From contig NZ_JACJVJ010000001.1 in NCBI RefSeq assembly GCF_014237875.1, positions 732,501-796,500 of the forward strand: 64,000 bases of DNA, given 5' to 3'. Position numbers and translations under genes: made by a program. This DNA comes from Parasphingopyxis marina. Lineage in GTDB: Bacteria; Pseudomonadota; Alphaproteobacteria; Sphingomonadales; Sphingomonadaceae. A model generated the notes under the pieces. That model had not been told where the DNA came from. It searched no databases and saw only the letters and a program-made list of their open reading frames with translations. Positions 34,152 to 42,987 of this stretch are shown piece by piece. Numbering within the stretch: position 1 is the stretch's first letter; the number at the start of each line of letters is the position of its first letter.

Positions 34152-34173
34152 TTGGGGGCCACATTGGGGGCCA
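34152..34173. repeat. Paired TTGGGGGCCA motif, right copy
   Basis: Same motif, same 12-bp period and same orientation as at 22700-22721 (units 34152-34161 and 34164-34173). It starts one base after the Res stop codon and 57 bp before attR. It is the right-end counterpart of the candidate integrase arm site. Confidence 0.6.
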
Positions 34174-34230
34174 TCGAATCCATGAAATAGAATAAAATGA
34201 TAAATATCAACATATTAAGCAGGCAATATT

Positions 34231-34249
34231 AGTCCTCTTCTGGGCACCA
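34231..34249 (+). other. attR of the tRNA-Leu island
   Basis: AGTCCTCTTCTGGGCACCA is identical to the last 19 bases of tRNA-Leu at 22569-22587. The sequence to its left is AT-rich island DNA, and the sequence to its right is chromosomal. Confidence 0.93.
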
Positions 34250-34659
34250 GAATTCTTGCAGAATCGGCTTGCCATAAGCCGCGATCTTAGCGAGGGGCCT
34301 TCCCTGATGTCAGCCGGTTGGTTCCCTGATCCGTGCTTCAGATTCCTTGATATCGGCGTGGTAATTCCCTGTTATTTCGAGCAGGGAATTTGTGGTGCAA
34401 ACCGGTAGGAAAGTGGCATTTAATCTGGCGCAGATTGCTCTCCCACTGCGCAAAAAATGGGATTTCCCTGTTAATTGCCGCAAAACAGGGAAATTCAGGC
34501 TGAGACCAGTTAGCCGTCGACTGCGAGGCGCACCATTTCCTCCTTTTCCTGCGCTATCCCGGTATTTTGACCCCTTCACATGCGTGCGGGGGATCCGCGC
34601 GGTGCTTTCCGGTAAAACGGCCATTGCCGTCGCGTTCCGGGAGACTAGAAGGTTTTCCT
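34250..34659. other. Intergenic region with two CAGGGAA hairpins, no gene seen
   Basis: About 410 bp between attR and the GSCFA gene. Two potential hairpins share the same core: AATTCCCTG/CAGGGAATT at 34363-34390 and ATTTCCCTGTT/AACAGGGAAAT at 34462-34494. Further TTCCCTG copies occur near 34303 and 34323. The short open frames show no family features. It looks like a decayed repeated element; similar sequences are common between genes in this group as I recall. Confidence 0.5.
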
Positions 34660-36324
34660 ATGCCGCTTGAGAGTATGAATGGCCCCGATGCAATACGCAT
34701 CCGCAAGGCCAATACGCAGTCGACTTGGGGCGTTCGCGCCGAGGAAAACCGCGTCGAGCCGATCGCCAAGCCCGCCTTCGACGTACCCTTCGAACTGATT
34801 CCGGGCGAACCGATCTTCACTATCGGATCCTGCTTCGCCCGCAATGTCGAGGCGGAATTGCTGGCGCGGGGCTTCAAAATCCCGATGCGCCAACTGTTCA
34901 ACACGCCCGCCTTCGAAGGCCTGGCGCCCGAAATCGTGAACAATTTCGGCACGCCGTCCATCTACAATGAGTTCGCCTGGGCGTTCGGCGAAGAAAGGTT
35001 CGACGAAGCCAAAGCGATCGTGGAGGTCGGGGAGAATCGGTATGCCGACCTCCACATCGTCAATTCGGTACGCCCCGGGCCGCTCGACGATGTATTGGCG
35101 CGCCGGCGCGGGCTGATGGAGGCGACCCGCACGCTCGCGGATTGCCGCGTACTCGTCATGACGCTCGGCCTCGCCGAAGTGTGGTGGGACGAAGAGGCCC
35201 AGACCTATCTCAACACCGTGCCGCTGCCCGGCGTTATGAAGGCGATGCCTGGGCGCTTTTCGCTGCATGTGCTCAGTTTCGAGGAATGTCACGATTATCT
35301 TCGTCGCGCGCTCGATCTCGCCTTCAAACATGGACGCGACGACCTTCGCGTGATCCTGACCGTATCACCGGTACCGATGTTCGCGACGCACCGCCGCGAG
35401 GATGTGCTGGTCGCGAACAGCTATTCGAAATCGGTGTTGCGCGCCGTGGCCGAGCAGATCGTGACTGCCGACCAGCGGATCGTCTATTTTCCGAGTTATG
35501 AATCGATCATGCTTTCGGATCGCCGGATCGCGTGGATGGACGATTTCGTTCATGTCACCCGGCCGATGGTCGAGTTCAATATCGCCCGGATGGTCGACGC
35601 CTATACCGGACGGCCCGAAAGCACAGAGCAACTGCTTCCGGGTGCCGGCGACTTTTCCACCGAATCGGCCGAAGCGCTGCTGCTCGCTGAAAAGGCGCGC
35701 CAGGCACGGACGGCGGGCGACGACGATTTCTTTGATAGGCACGCCGCTGAAGCCGCCGGCTCCCCCGCCTTTGCGATCGAGTTTGCGCGTTTCCTGATGG
35801 AGAATGATCGCCCCGCCGACGCGGTCGAGGCGATCGCCGGACTGGAACGGTCAGAAGCTGTGTTGCTGCGCGCCGAAGCGTTGCTGGCGATGGGCGAATA
35901 TGCGGCGGCAGAGGAAACCGTTCGTCCGCTCTGCAATGCGCAGACCAAGGGCAATTTGCCCTGGCATATCCTGCTCGATTCTGCGGTGAAGCAAGGAAAA
36001 GCCGATGCGGTATTCGCCGTCGAACGCGATTGGCTCGAGGCGAAGCCGCGCCAGCAGCCCGTGATCGTGACGCGCACCGGTATGGCCTTGGGGCGGGTCG
36101 GCGAACATGCGGCTGCGATCGAGCGGTTAAGCGAAATTGCCGAAGGCGGGCATGAGGCAAGCGCGGCGGCGGCGATCGCCTGTGCCACTGCCATGCTGGC
36201 TTCCGGCGACCCCGATGGCGCGGTAGCGATGCTAAAAAAGGTGACGCCCCGCACCGAATGGCAGATCAAACGCATTCGCCGGCTCCACAACCAGGCAAGA
36301 AAGGCCCGCGCTGCCGCCCGGTAG
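34660..36324 (+). CDS. GSCFA domain protein with C-terminal helical repeats
   Basis: A 554-residue protein whose first 330 residues match the GSCFA family: the signature IFTIGSCFARNVEAEL, then FGTPSIYNEFAWAF, VMTLGLAEVWWDE and a terminal MLSDRRIAWMDDFVHVTRPMV. The family is SGNH-hydrolase-like, with members thought to act on surface polysaccharides. The C-terminal third is alanine-rich and helical, and reads like TPR-type repeats (RAEALLAMGEYAAAEETVRPLC). The start at 34660 has AAGG upstream and begins MPLESMNGPD; the frame extends to 34567 without a credible start. It is the first chromosomal gene after the island. Confidence 0.88.
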   Translation: MPLESMNGPDAIRIRKANTQSTWGVRAEENRVEPIAKPAFDVPFELIPGEPIFTIGSCFARNVEAELLARGFKIPMRQLFNTPAFEGLAPEIVNNFGTPSIYNEFAWAFGEERFDEAKAIVEVGENRYADLHIVNSVRPGPLDDVLARRRGLMEATRTLADCRVLVMTLGLAEVWWDEEAQTYLNTVPLPGVMKAMPGRFSLHVLSFEECHDYLRRALDLAFKHGRDDLRVILTVSPVPMFATHRREDVLVANSYSKSVLRAVAEQIVTADQRIVYFPSYESIMLSDRRIAWMDDFVHVTRPMVEFNIARMVDAYTGRPESTEQLLPGAGDFSTESAEALLLAEKARQARTAGDDDFFDRHAAEAAGSPAFAIEFARFLMENDRPADAVEAIAGLERSEAVLLRAEALLAMGEYAAAEETVRPLCNAQTKGNLPWHILLDSAVKQGKADAVFAVERDWLEAKPRQQPVIVTRTGMALGRVGEHAAAIERLSEIAEGGHEASAAAAIACATAMLASGDPDGAVAMLKKVTPRTEWQIKRIRRLHNQARKARAAAR

Positions 36325-36372
36325 GACGGGTTTTTCTGTTTGCATTACATACGAACTCGCTAGGGTGAGCGT

Positions 36373-37548
36373 ATGGAGAAGATGCGTACCGATGTCGCGA
36401 TCATAGGATCCGGTCCAGCGGGATTGCTGCTCGGCCATTTGTTGCGGCAGGCCGGGATCGGCGCGGTGATTCTCGAACGCCGAACGCGCGACTATGTCGA
36501 AGGGCGGATCCGCGCCGGGGTCCTGGAAACCGTCACGACCGGATTGATGCGGGATCTTGGCCTGGCCGAAGGGCTCGATGAATACGGCCTGCCGCATTCG
36601 GGGTTCCTCTTTGCCGATGGCGAACGGCTTATCCGTATCGATGTCGAAGAGCTGACGGGAAAGCAGGTAACCGTTTACGGCCAGACCGAGGTCACCAAAG
36701 ACCTGATCGCCGCGGCGCCCGATCGCGGGCTCGATATCGTCTGGGATGCAGAGGATGTGGCGCTCCACGATATCGATGGCGATGCGCCCTGGTTGCGCTT
36801 CGTGAAGGACGGCGCCGACCACCGGCTCGACTGCAGGTTCGTCGCGGGGTGCGACGGCTTTCACGGCCCGTCGCGCCAAGCCGTGCCGGATAGCGCGAGC
36901 AAGGACTATGAGCGCGTTTATCCGTTCGGCTGGCTCGGCATCCTCGCCGATGTGCCACCTTGCAACCACGAACTCATCTATGCCAATCACGGTAACGGCT
37001 TCGCCCTCGCCTCGATGCGGTCGCCCTCGCGCAGCCGCTATTATATCCAGGTGCCGCTCGACGAGCAGCTTGAAGACTGGCCCGACGATCGGCTTTGGGA
37101 TGAACTCGAACTGCGTCTGGGCCCGGCAGCGGGCAAGATCGTTCGCGGTCCGGCGATCGAAAAATCGATCGCGCCGCTGCGCTCCTACATCTTCGAACCG
37201 ATGCGCCATGGCCGCCTGTTCCTTGCCGGCGACGCCGCCCATATCGTGCCGCCGACCGGCGCCAAGGGCCTGAACCTTGCGGCTTCGGACATAGCCTATC
37301 TCTCCCGCGCGCTGATCGCGCATTTCAAGGATGGCGAGGACAGCCGCCTCGAACGCTATGCGAGCGACGCCCTGAGCCGCGTGTGGAAGGCCAGCCGTTT
37401 CAGCTGGTACCTGACTACCCTCATGCATCGCTTTCCCGAGGCCAGCGCGTTCGACCGCAAGATGCAGCTTGCCGAACTTGACTATATCGCCAGTTCCGAT
37501 GCCGCGCGGCGCGCGATCGCGGAGAATTATGTCGGCCTGCCGCTTTAG
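36373..37548 (+). CDS. pobA: 4-hydroxybenzoate 3-monooxygenase
   Basis: FAD-dependent hydroxylase that converts 4-hydroxybenzoate to protocatechuate. The 391-residue length equals that of classic PobA. Motifs: the FAD-binding DVAIIGSGPAGLLLGHLL near the N-terminus, ERRTRDYVEGRIRAGVLE, the DG motif RFVAGCDGFHGPSR, and the second FAD motif LFLAGDAAHIVPPTGAKGLN. No PobR regulator or protocatechuate pathway gene is adjacent, so it works with genes elsewhere. Confidence 0.96.
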   Translation: MEKMRTDVAIIGSGPAGLLLGHLLRQAGIGAVILERRTRDYVEGRIRAGVLETVTTGLMRDLGLAEGLDEYGLPHSGFLFADGERLIRIDVEELTGKQVTVYGQTEVTKDLIAAAPDRGLDIVWDAEDVALHDIDGDAPWLRFVKDGADHRLDCRFVAGCDGFHGPSRQAVPDSASKDYERVYPFGWLGILADVPPCNHELIYANHGNGFALASMRSPSRSRYYIQVPLDEQLEDWPDDRLWDELELRLGPAAGKIVRGPAIEKSIAPLRSYIFEPMRHGRLFLAGDAAHIVPPTGAKGLNLAASDIAYLSRALIAHFKDGEDSRLERYASDALSRVWKASRFSWYLTTLMHRFPEASAFDRKMQLAELDYIASSDAARRAIAENYVGLPL

Positions 37549-37672
37549 GGCGACGATCCGAACGAAGGCGGGACGCGACAAGGTTAATTCGCTATTATCG
37601 CCTGATTAGCTTTTGGATGATATCTTTCCGCGTTAAACGACGGCAGGGATGCCGGATCAGTATGGGCGGATA

Positions 37673-38704
37673 ATGCAAGTGTTACAACGGGTTCTGGCTT
37701 GGGCGGCGCGCCTGCTCCTGTTCTGCATGCTGGGCATTTCCGCATCCGCAGGCGCGCAGGAGTTGCTGCAGAACCGGTCCTTCGAAAGCCCCGTGGCGCC
37801 GGCCAACGGCAATAATTTCTACGTCACCATTCCCAACTGGACCGTGACTTCCGCGACCGGCAATCCGCAGCCTGCAAATATCGTGCGCCCATGGGCTGGC
37901 TATGCCGGCAACCCGATCGTCACGCCCACCGGCGGCGGGGTCCAGTATTTCGACGTAAACAGTTCGGCCGGGACGCTGCGCCAGACGATAACCCTGCCGG
38001 CGGCCGGACTTGTCGATTTCAGCGCCTGGTTTTCCGTACGCGACGATCAGCAGGCGCTGAGCGGCTTGACCGTCAATATCCGCAATGCGGGCAATGTCGT
38101 CGTGGCGAGCGTCAGCACGAGCTTTACCGCGGCCAATCCCATCGGCCTCTGGAAACAGGCGGCTGCGACCAACATCCCGCTCGCCGCCGGCAGCTATACC
38201 TTCGAGATCGTCCTGCCCGATCCCGCCAATGTCGATCTTGCAAGCTTCGTCTGGAAGCCGCCCTTGTCGATAACCAAGACCAGCAGCGCCTATTCCGATC
38301 CGATACGCGGAACCACCAATCCGCTGCGGATTCCCGGCGGGGTCACCGAATATCTGATCACCGTCACCAGTCCCGCAGCTTATACGGTGAGCAACAACAC
38401 AATCGCGATCGTCGATGCGACGCCCCCCAACGCCGATCTTTCGGTCGTAAGTATCGGCGGCGCCGGCCCGGCGGTCTTCGTCCAGGGCAGCCCGTCTTCG
38501 ACGCTCGCCTATACCTATACGAGCCTTGCTAGCACGACCGACGATATCCAGTTTTCGAACAATGGCGGCGCAAGCTGGACCTATACGCCGGTTCCTAACG
38601 CCAATGGCGTCGATCCGGCCGTCACCCATGTCCGCCTGCGTCCCCGGGGGACGATGGCCGCGGGTTCGTCATTCCGCTTCCGGCTGCGATACCGGGTGCG
38701 CTAG
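37673..38704 (+). CDS. Secreted protein with carbohydrate-binding-like and DUF11-like regions
   Basis: A 343-residue exported protein. The signal peptide is LLLFCMLGISASAGAQ. The first mature part (LLQNRSFESPVAPANGNNF, WTVTSATGNPQPANIV, YFDVNSSAGTLRQTITL) is a jelly-roll module of the type found in PEP-CTERM and choice-of-anchor proteins. The second part (KTSSAYSDPIRGTTNPLRI, TEYLITVTSPAAYTV) resembles DUF11 cell-surface repeats. No PEP-CTERM sorting signal or sortase motif is visible at its C-terminus (RLRYRVR). Role unknown, probably cell-surface. The ATG at 37673 is preferred to 37649. The stop overlaps the convergent acyl-CoA dehydrogenase stop. Confidence 0.65.
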   Translation: MQVLQRVLAWAARLLLFCMLGISASAGAQELLQNRSFESPVAPANGNNFYVTIPNWTVTSATGNPQPANIVRPWAGYAGNPIVTPTGGGVQYFDVNSSAGTLRQTITLPAAGLVDFSAWFSVRDDQQALSGLTVNIRNAGNVVVASVSTSFTAANPIGLWKQAAATNIPLAAGSYTFEIVLPDPANVDLASFVWKPPLSITKTSSAYSDPIRGTTNPLRIPGGVTEYLITVTSPAAYTVSNNTIAIVDATPPNADLSVVSIGGAGPAVFVQGSPSSTLAYTYTSLASTTDDIQFSNNGGASWTYTPVPNANGVDPAVTHVRLRPRGTMAAGSSFRFRLRYRVR

Positions 38705-39861
38705 GCACGCTGGTTGAAACGCCGCCCCACCAGCGCGGCGACGATGTTGGTTTTCTGGACGTCGGTGGTGCCGCCAGCGATGCCCCAGGCGAAGCCGTCG
38801 CGGACGCGCTGTTCCATGCGATATTCCTTCGAATAGCCATAGCCGCCCATGATCTGCATGCCGTGCGCTGTCACCTCCCGGACGATCTCGTTGGCGAAGC
38901 ACTTGGCGATGCTGCTCTCATAGATGCTGGGCAGGTCCTGCGAGGCGTTGACCGCCGCGCGGTGAATGAGGAGACGGGCAGCCTCGACCTTCATCGCCAT
39001 CTCGGCGAGCTTTATCTGCACCGCCTGGAAGTCGACGATCGGCTTGCCGAATTGGCGGCGCTGCTGGGTATATTCGCTCGCCTCTTCTAGCGCGGCGGCC
39101 GCGAGCGCCAGCGACATCGCCGCATTGCCACAGCGTTCTAGGCTAAAGGCGCTCATCAGTTTCGCAAAGCCGCCCGCGGGCACGACCATATTGCCGGCCG
39201 GCACGCGAACATCGTCGAGGAAAATATCGGCCGAGGGCACGCCGCGAAAGCCCATCAGCTCCTCGGGCCGGCCAAAGGAGAGCCCCGCGCGATCCTTTTC
39301 GACGAGCACCGCGCCGATACCCCTGGCGCCGGGTTCGTCGGACATCCGGCAATAGACGATATAGACATCCGAATGGCCCGCGCCGGAACACCAGCGCTTT
39401 TGGCCATTCAGCACGATCTCCTCGCCCTCGATCTTGCCGGTGGTGGTGAGATCGGTGAGCGCCGTGCCCGCTTCGGGTTCGGACATGGAGACGGCGACGA
39501 CGGTTTCGCCTTTCACGACCTGCGGGATGATCCGAGCCTTCAATTCCTCCGAGGCGAAATGCTGGATGGTGCGGACGGGGCCGGTCAGCGCTTCGAAGAT
39601 CGGGAAGGCCACAGCTACCGAGACTTGCGCGAATTCTTCCAGCACGAGCAGCGCTTCGAGATGGCCTAGGCCGAGTCCGCCATATTCGGCCGGCAGGTTG
39701 ACGCCGAGAAAGCCCATCTCGCCATAGCGGCGGCGCATTTCCAGCGGCACGGGAAGATTCGTCTCTTCCAGTTCGCGTGCCAGATCCATGGTTTCGGCGC
39801 GCGCGAATTTGCGCGCGGCGTCCTTCAGTTCGGCCTGTTCGGGTGTGAGCTGGAAATCCAT
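38701..39861 (-). CDS. Acyl-CoA dehydrogenase
   Basis: A 386-residue FAD-dependent acyl-CoA dehydrogenase that introduces the alpha,beta double bond in beta-oxidation or amino-acid catabolism. It begins MDFQLTPEQAELKDAARKFA; VAVSMSEPEAGTALTDL is the substrate/FAD loop, and the C-terminal IMGGYGYSKEYRMEQRVRD signature is clear. The catalytic-base region and FAD contacts look normal. The start at 39861 is preferred, being the usual N-terminus for the family; the frame extends to 39891. It is divergent from the MaoC gene, which suggests a shared catabolic role. Confidence 0.94.
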   Translation of the reverse strand: MDFQLTPEQAELKDAARKFARAETMDLARELEETNLPVPLEMRRRYGEMGFLGVNLPAEYGGLGLGHLEALLVLEEFAQVSVAVAFPIFEALTGPVRTIQHFASEELKARIIPQVVKGETVVAVSMSEPEAGTALTDLTTTGKIEGEEIVLNGQKRWCSGAGHSDVYIVYCRMSDEPGARGIGAVLVEKDRAGLSFGRPEELMGFRGVPSADIFLDDVRVPAGNMVVPAGGFAKLMSAFSLERCGNAAMSLALAAAALEEASEYTQQRRQFGKPIVDFQAVQIKLAEMAMKVEAARLLIHRAAVNASQDLPSIYESSIAKCFANEIVREVTAHGMQIMGGYGYSKEYRMEQRVRDGFAWGIAGGTTDVQKTNIVAALVGRRFNQRA

Positions 39862-39993
39862 CGCGGCGATCCTCCGGTCCGTTTTGCGCAAACTCTATGC
39901 GAGCGCAGCGGGCGCGCAAGGGCGAGCGCGATTTTCCTTGGCCTCCGGTGCTGCTAGGGGAGGGACAAGCAACGACGATGCGGGAGCAGGACG

Positions 39994-40452
39994 ATGGCGG
40001 GTAAATGGTTCGACGAGCTGGAAGTGGGGCAGACCTTCGATCACCCGATCCGGCGCACGATCACCGAGACCGACAATATTCTCTTCACGACGATGACCCA
40101 CAACCCGGCCCAGCTGCATCTCGACGAGGAATATTGCAAGACCGAGACCGAATTCGGTACGCGGATCGTCAACAGCTGCTTCACGCTTTCTCTGATGGTC
40201 GGCATCTCGGTGAACGAGACGACCCTGGGCACCGCGGTCGCCAATCTCGGATGGGACGAGGTGCGCTTTCCGAAGCCGCTCTTTCCCGGCGATACGGTAC
40301 GGATCGAGACCGAGGTTCTGGCGCTGCGGGAATCGAAATCGCGCCCTGACCAGGGCATCGTCACCTTCGAGCACCGCGCCTTCAACCAGCATGGCGATCT
40401 CGTCGCCAGCTGCAAGCGGTCCGGGCTGCAGAAGAAGAAGCCCGCGGGCTAG
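39994..40452 (+). CDS. MaoC family dehydratase (hotdog fold)
   Basis: A 152-residue single-domain MaoC-like hydratase or dehydratase, probably acting on an acyl-CoA. The motifs [20 protein letters not shown] and the hydratase-2 dyad region [13 protein letters not shown] (D and H) are present. [18 protein letters not shown] is typical of the meaC/mesaconyl-CoA hydratase-like subfamily. Its divergent neighbour is an acyl-CoA dehydrogenase, so both probably serve the same acyl-CoA pathway. GGGAGCAGG precedes the start. Confidence 0.9.
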   Translation: MAGKWFDELEVGQTFDHPIRRTITETDNILFTTMTHNPAQLHLDEEYCKTETEFGTRIVNSCFTLSLMVGISVNETTLGTAVANLGWDEVRFPKPLFPGDTVRIETEVLALRESKSRPDQGIVTFEHRAFNQHGDLVASCKRSGLQKKKPAG

Positions 40453-40910
40453 TCGAGCAGCTGCATCGTTCCCCGCTGGGCATTGATCAGGATACGCATG
40501 TCCCGCGGTCGTTGTCCGTCACCGTCGAAATCGGGCAGGCTTGTCGGGACGGTCAGTATCAGTCCGCGCGCCGCTTCATAATGTGAGCGGATATTGTCGA
40601 CATCGGCCGAAGCCAAACCCCAGACGACGCGGCAGATGGTGCCGGGCGGGCCGTCCGTTCCGTCGCCATCGGGCATCATGATCACGAAACCCGCCGATGC
40701 GGCGGCCGGCTCTTCGCTATCGATGCGGAGGACGCGGACTGCGCCATTGTAGAATGTGCGGATGCCGCCGCCATCATCGGTCACCCAGATATTTTCGATC
40801 GAGGCATACCATTGGCCCTCGCAGGGCGTCAGGTCTCGCGTCTGGGCGGAAAGGGCGCCGGGCGTGGCGCACAGGGCTGCGGCAAGGCACGAGCGGGCAA
40901 GGGTCTTCAT
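40449..40910 (-). CDS. Hypothetical exported protein, 153 residues
   Basis: A signal peptide ([23 protein letters not shown]) is followed by about 130 residues with no family that I recognise. The mature part has two cysteines ([15 protein letters not shown]), a [19 protein letters not shown] strand pair and ends in [11 protein letters not shown]. It is probably periplasmic. The start at 40910 gives the signal peptide; the frame extends to 41363, where it is antisense to the HIT gene. The stop overlaps the MaoC stop by 4 bp. Confidence 0.65.
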   Translation of the reverse strand: MKTLARSCLAAALCATPGALSAQTRDLTPCEGQWYASIENIWVTDDGGGIRTFYNGAVRVLRIDSEEPAAASAGFVIMMPDGDGTDGPPGTICRVVWGLASADVDNIRSHYEAARGLILTVPTSLPDFDGDGQRPRDMRILINAQRGTMQLLD

Positions 40911-41027
40911 CGAACATCCCCCTAGGATCGTTTTTCTGCGCCCGTATACCTTATCTGGCTTTTCCCAAATGGCCATGACGTGAACGGCGCGATAGACTGC
41001 GGGAAAGCGAGCAAGAGAGGAACGGCC

Positions 41028-41408
41028 ATGGCGATCGACCCGACACAGCCCTATGACCCCGACAATATCTTCGGCAGGATCCTGCGCGGCGAGATCCCGA
41101 ACGAAACGGTGTATGAGGACGAGCATATCCTTGCCTTCAAGGACATCAACCCGCAGGCGCCGATCCATGTCCTCGTCATTCCCAAGGGCGAATATGTGAG
41201 CTGGGACGATTTTTCCGAAAGGGCGTCCGATGCGGAGATCGGCCACTTTGTGCGGAAAGTCGGTGAAATCGCCCGCGATCTCGGCCTTGTCGAACCCGGC
41301 TACCGCCTGCTCGCCAATATCGGCAAGCATGGTCATCAGGAGGTGCCGCACCTCCATGTCCATATCTTCGGCGGCGGTCCGCTGGGCCCTATGCTTGCGC
41401 GTAGCTAG
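41028..41408 (+). CDS. Histidine triad (HIT) nucleotide-binding protein
   Basis: A 126-residue HIT-family protein (HinT-like), hydrolysing purine nucleoside phosphoramidates. The N-terminal DNIFGRILRGEIPNETVYED and the terminal triad HLHVHIFGG are diagnostic, and NIGKHGHQEVPHLH completes the active site. The start at 41028 follows AGAGAGGAA; an in-frame ATG-like start at 40980 is less likely. Confidence 0.96.
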   Translation: MAIDPTQPYDPDNIFGRILRGEIPNETVYEDEHILAFKDINPQAPIHVLVIPKGEYVSWDDFSERASDAEIGHFVRKVGEIARDLGLVEPGYRLLANIGKHGHQEVPHLHVHIFGGGPLGPMLARS

Positions 41409-41450
41409 GCGCTAGTCTCCCACGCAACATAGTTTCTTGGGAGGGAAGAA

Positions 41451-42878
41451 ATGGCCGGACCGACGCATGTAACGACCGAGGGCTGGTCGTCGCGATGGGC
41501 TTTCATCCTCGCGGCGATCGGTGCGGCTGTCGGGCTGGGCAATGTCTGGCGCTTTCCCACTTTGGCGGGCGAGAATGGCGGGGGCGCCTTCGTGCTCTTC
41601 TATATCGGTTGCGTCGTCCTGATCGGCCTGCCTCTGATCCTTTCGGAAATCATCATCGGCCGCGCAGGGCGCAGCGATGCCGTGGGCAGCGTCCGCAATG
41701 TGGCCGAACAATCCGGGGTGTCGCGCGGCTGGACGACGTTCGGCTGGATGGAGATCATCTCGGCCTTCCTCATCCTTTCCTTCTACAGCGTCGTCGCCGG
41801 CTGGGTGATTTATTATGCCGGCGTCATGGGCGGAGATTTCTTCGGCAATCTTTTCTCCGGCGCGCCCTTTGCCGGGGCCCTGCAGGGTGAGGAGGCCGAA
41901 GCGATCCAGGGGCGGATGACCAGCCTGTTCGGCAACATCCCACTGCTGCTGGCGATGCACACCGTATTCATGGGCGTGACCTACGCGATCGTTGCCCGCG
42001 GCGTGCATGACGGGATCGAAAAGGCGGCGCTTTATTTGATGCCAGCCTTTTTCGTGCTGCTGATCGCGATCACTATCTACGGCGCATTTGTCGGCAATTT
42101 CGGCCAGGCGGTGGCCTTCATGTTCACGCCGGACTTCTCCAAGCTGGACGCTCCCGCGATGAACGCGGCGCTCGGCCAGGCGCTGTTCTCGATGAGCCTG
42201 GGTTCGGCGGCGCTCATAACCTATGGCGCCTATGTCTCCAAGGACACCAAGCTGCCGCCGACCGCCGCGATGATCGCCGTTGCCGATACCGGGGTGGCGA
42301 TCATCGCCGGGCTCATGATCTTCCCGATCGTCTTCGCTGTGGGCCTCGATCCCGCAGCCGGGCCGACTCTCGTCTTCCAGTCGCTGCCGGTCGCCTTCCA
42401 GCAGATGCCGGGTGGATCGCTAATCGGCTTCCTGTTCTTCGTGCTCATCTTCTTCGCGGCGCTGACGAGTTCGATTTCGCTGCTCGAGGGGCCGGTTTCC
42501 TGGGGCATCAACGAACTGGGCTGGTCGCGGTTCAAATCGGCGACCATCTTCAGCCTCGCAATCTTCATCGTCGGTATCGCCTGTCTGCTCTCGCTCAATG
42601 TGTGGAGCGACGTCCGCCTACTGCCCTTCTGGTCGATCTTCGCAGAATCCAGCATTTTCGACGTGATCGACGGCTTTACCGGCAAGGTGATGCTGCCGGT
42701 GGCCGCATTCCTGACCGCGATCTTCATCGGTTGGCGCGCCGACAAGAAGCTGGTCGCGGCCGAAACCGGGCTCGAAGGCGGCCTGTTCGCATTGTGGCGT
42801 TTCCTCGTCGCCTGGCTGGCACCGATCGGCGTCGCGGTGATCCTCGTCTTCGGGCTGTTTCCTGGCCTGCTCGCCTAG
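41451..42878 (+). CDS. Sodium-dependent transporter, NSS (SNF) family
   Basis: A 475-residue polytopic membrane protein of the neurotransmitter:sodium symporter family, like LeuT/MhsT. AAIGAAVGLGNVWRFP is the unwound TM1 with sodium and substrate contacts. YAGVMGGDFFGNLF, MSLGSAALITYGAY (TM6-7) and ALTSSISLLEGPVSW (TM8) follow, with about 11-12 helices. It probably imports an amino acid; the specificity is not readable. The ribosome site is GAGGGAAG, 43 bp after the HIT gene. Confidence 0.94.
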   Translation: MAGPTHVTTEGWSSRWAFILAAIGAAVGLGNVWRFPTLAGENGGGAFVLFYIGCVVLIGLPLILSEIIIGRAGRSDAVGSVRNVAEQSGVSRGWTTFGWMEIISAFLILSFYSVVAGWVIYYAGVMGGDFFGNLFSGAPFAGALQGEEAEAIQGRMTSLFGNIPLLLAMHTVFMGVTYAIVARGVHDGIEKAALYLMPAFFVLLIAITIYGAFVGNFGQAVAFMFTPDFSKLDAPAMNAALGQALFSMSLGSAALITYGAYVSKDTKLPPTAAMIAVADTGVAIIAGLMIFPIVFAVGLDPAAGPTLVFQSLPVAFQQMPGGSLIGFLFFVLIFFAALTSSISLLEGPVSWGINELGWSRFKSATIFSLAIFIVGIACLLSLNVWSDVRLLPFWSIFAESSIFDVIDGFTGKVMLPVAAFLTAIFIGWRADKKLVAAETGLEGGLFALWRFLVAWLAPIGVAVILVFGLFPGLLA

Positions 42879-42987
42879 CGCGGGGCAAGCGATTTCCGAT
42901 TGCGCGGCGCCGGAAAGGGGATAAACCTTCGCATCCGGAGCCGTTCGGCCATGGGGGCCGGTTGACGCGCCCCCGGGACACAATCTC

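Larger units (their letters stand above)
22569..34249. mobile_element. Genomic island integrated in tRNA-Leu, about 11.7 kb
   Basis: Bounded by 19-bp direct repeats of the tRNA-Leu 3' end. A P4-type integrase sits next to the tRNA, and the interior is visibly richer in A/T than the flanks. Cargo in order: integrase, two unknown proteins, methyltransferase, SRAP protein, unknown 359-residue protein, AlpA-like HTH, HTH-zinc-ribbon protein, second tyrosine recombinase, type III modification and restriction subunits. No conjugation or phage structural genes are seen, so it is an integrative, possibly mobilisable, defence-bearing island. Paired TTGGGGGCCA motifs lie just inside each end. Confidence 0.9.
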
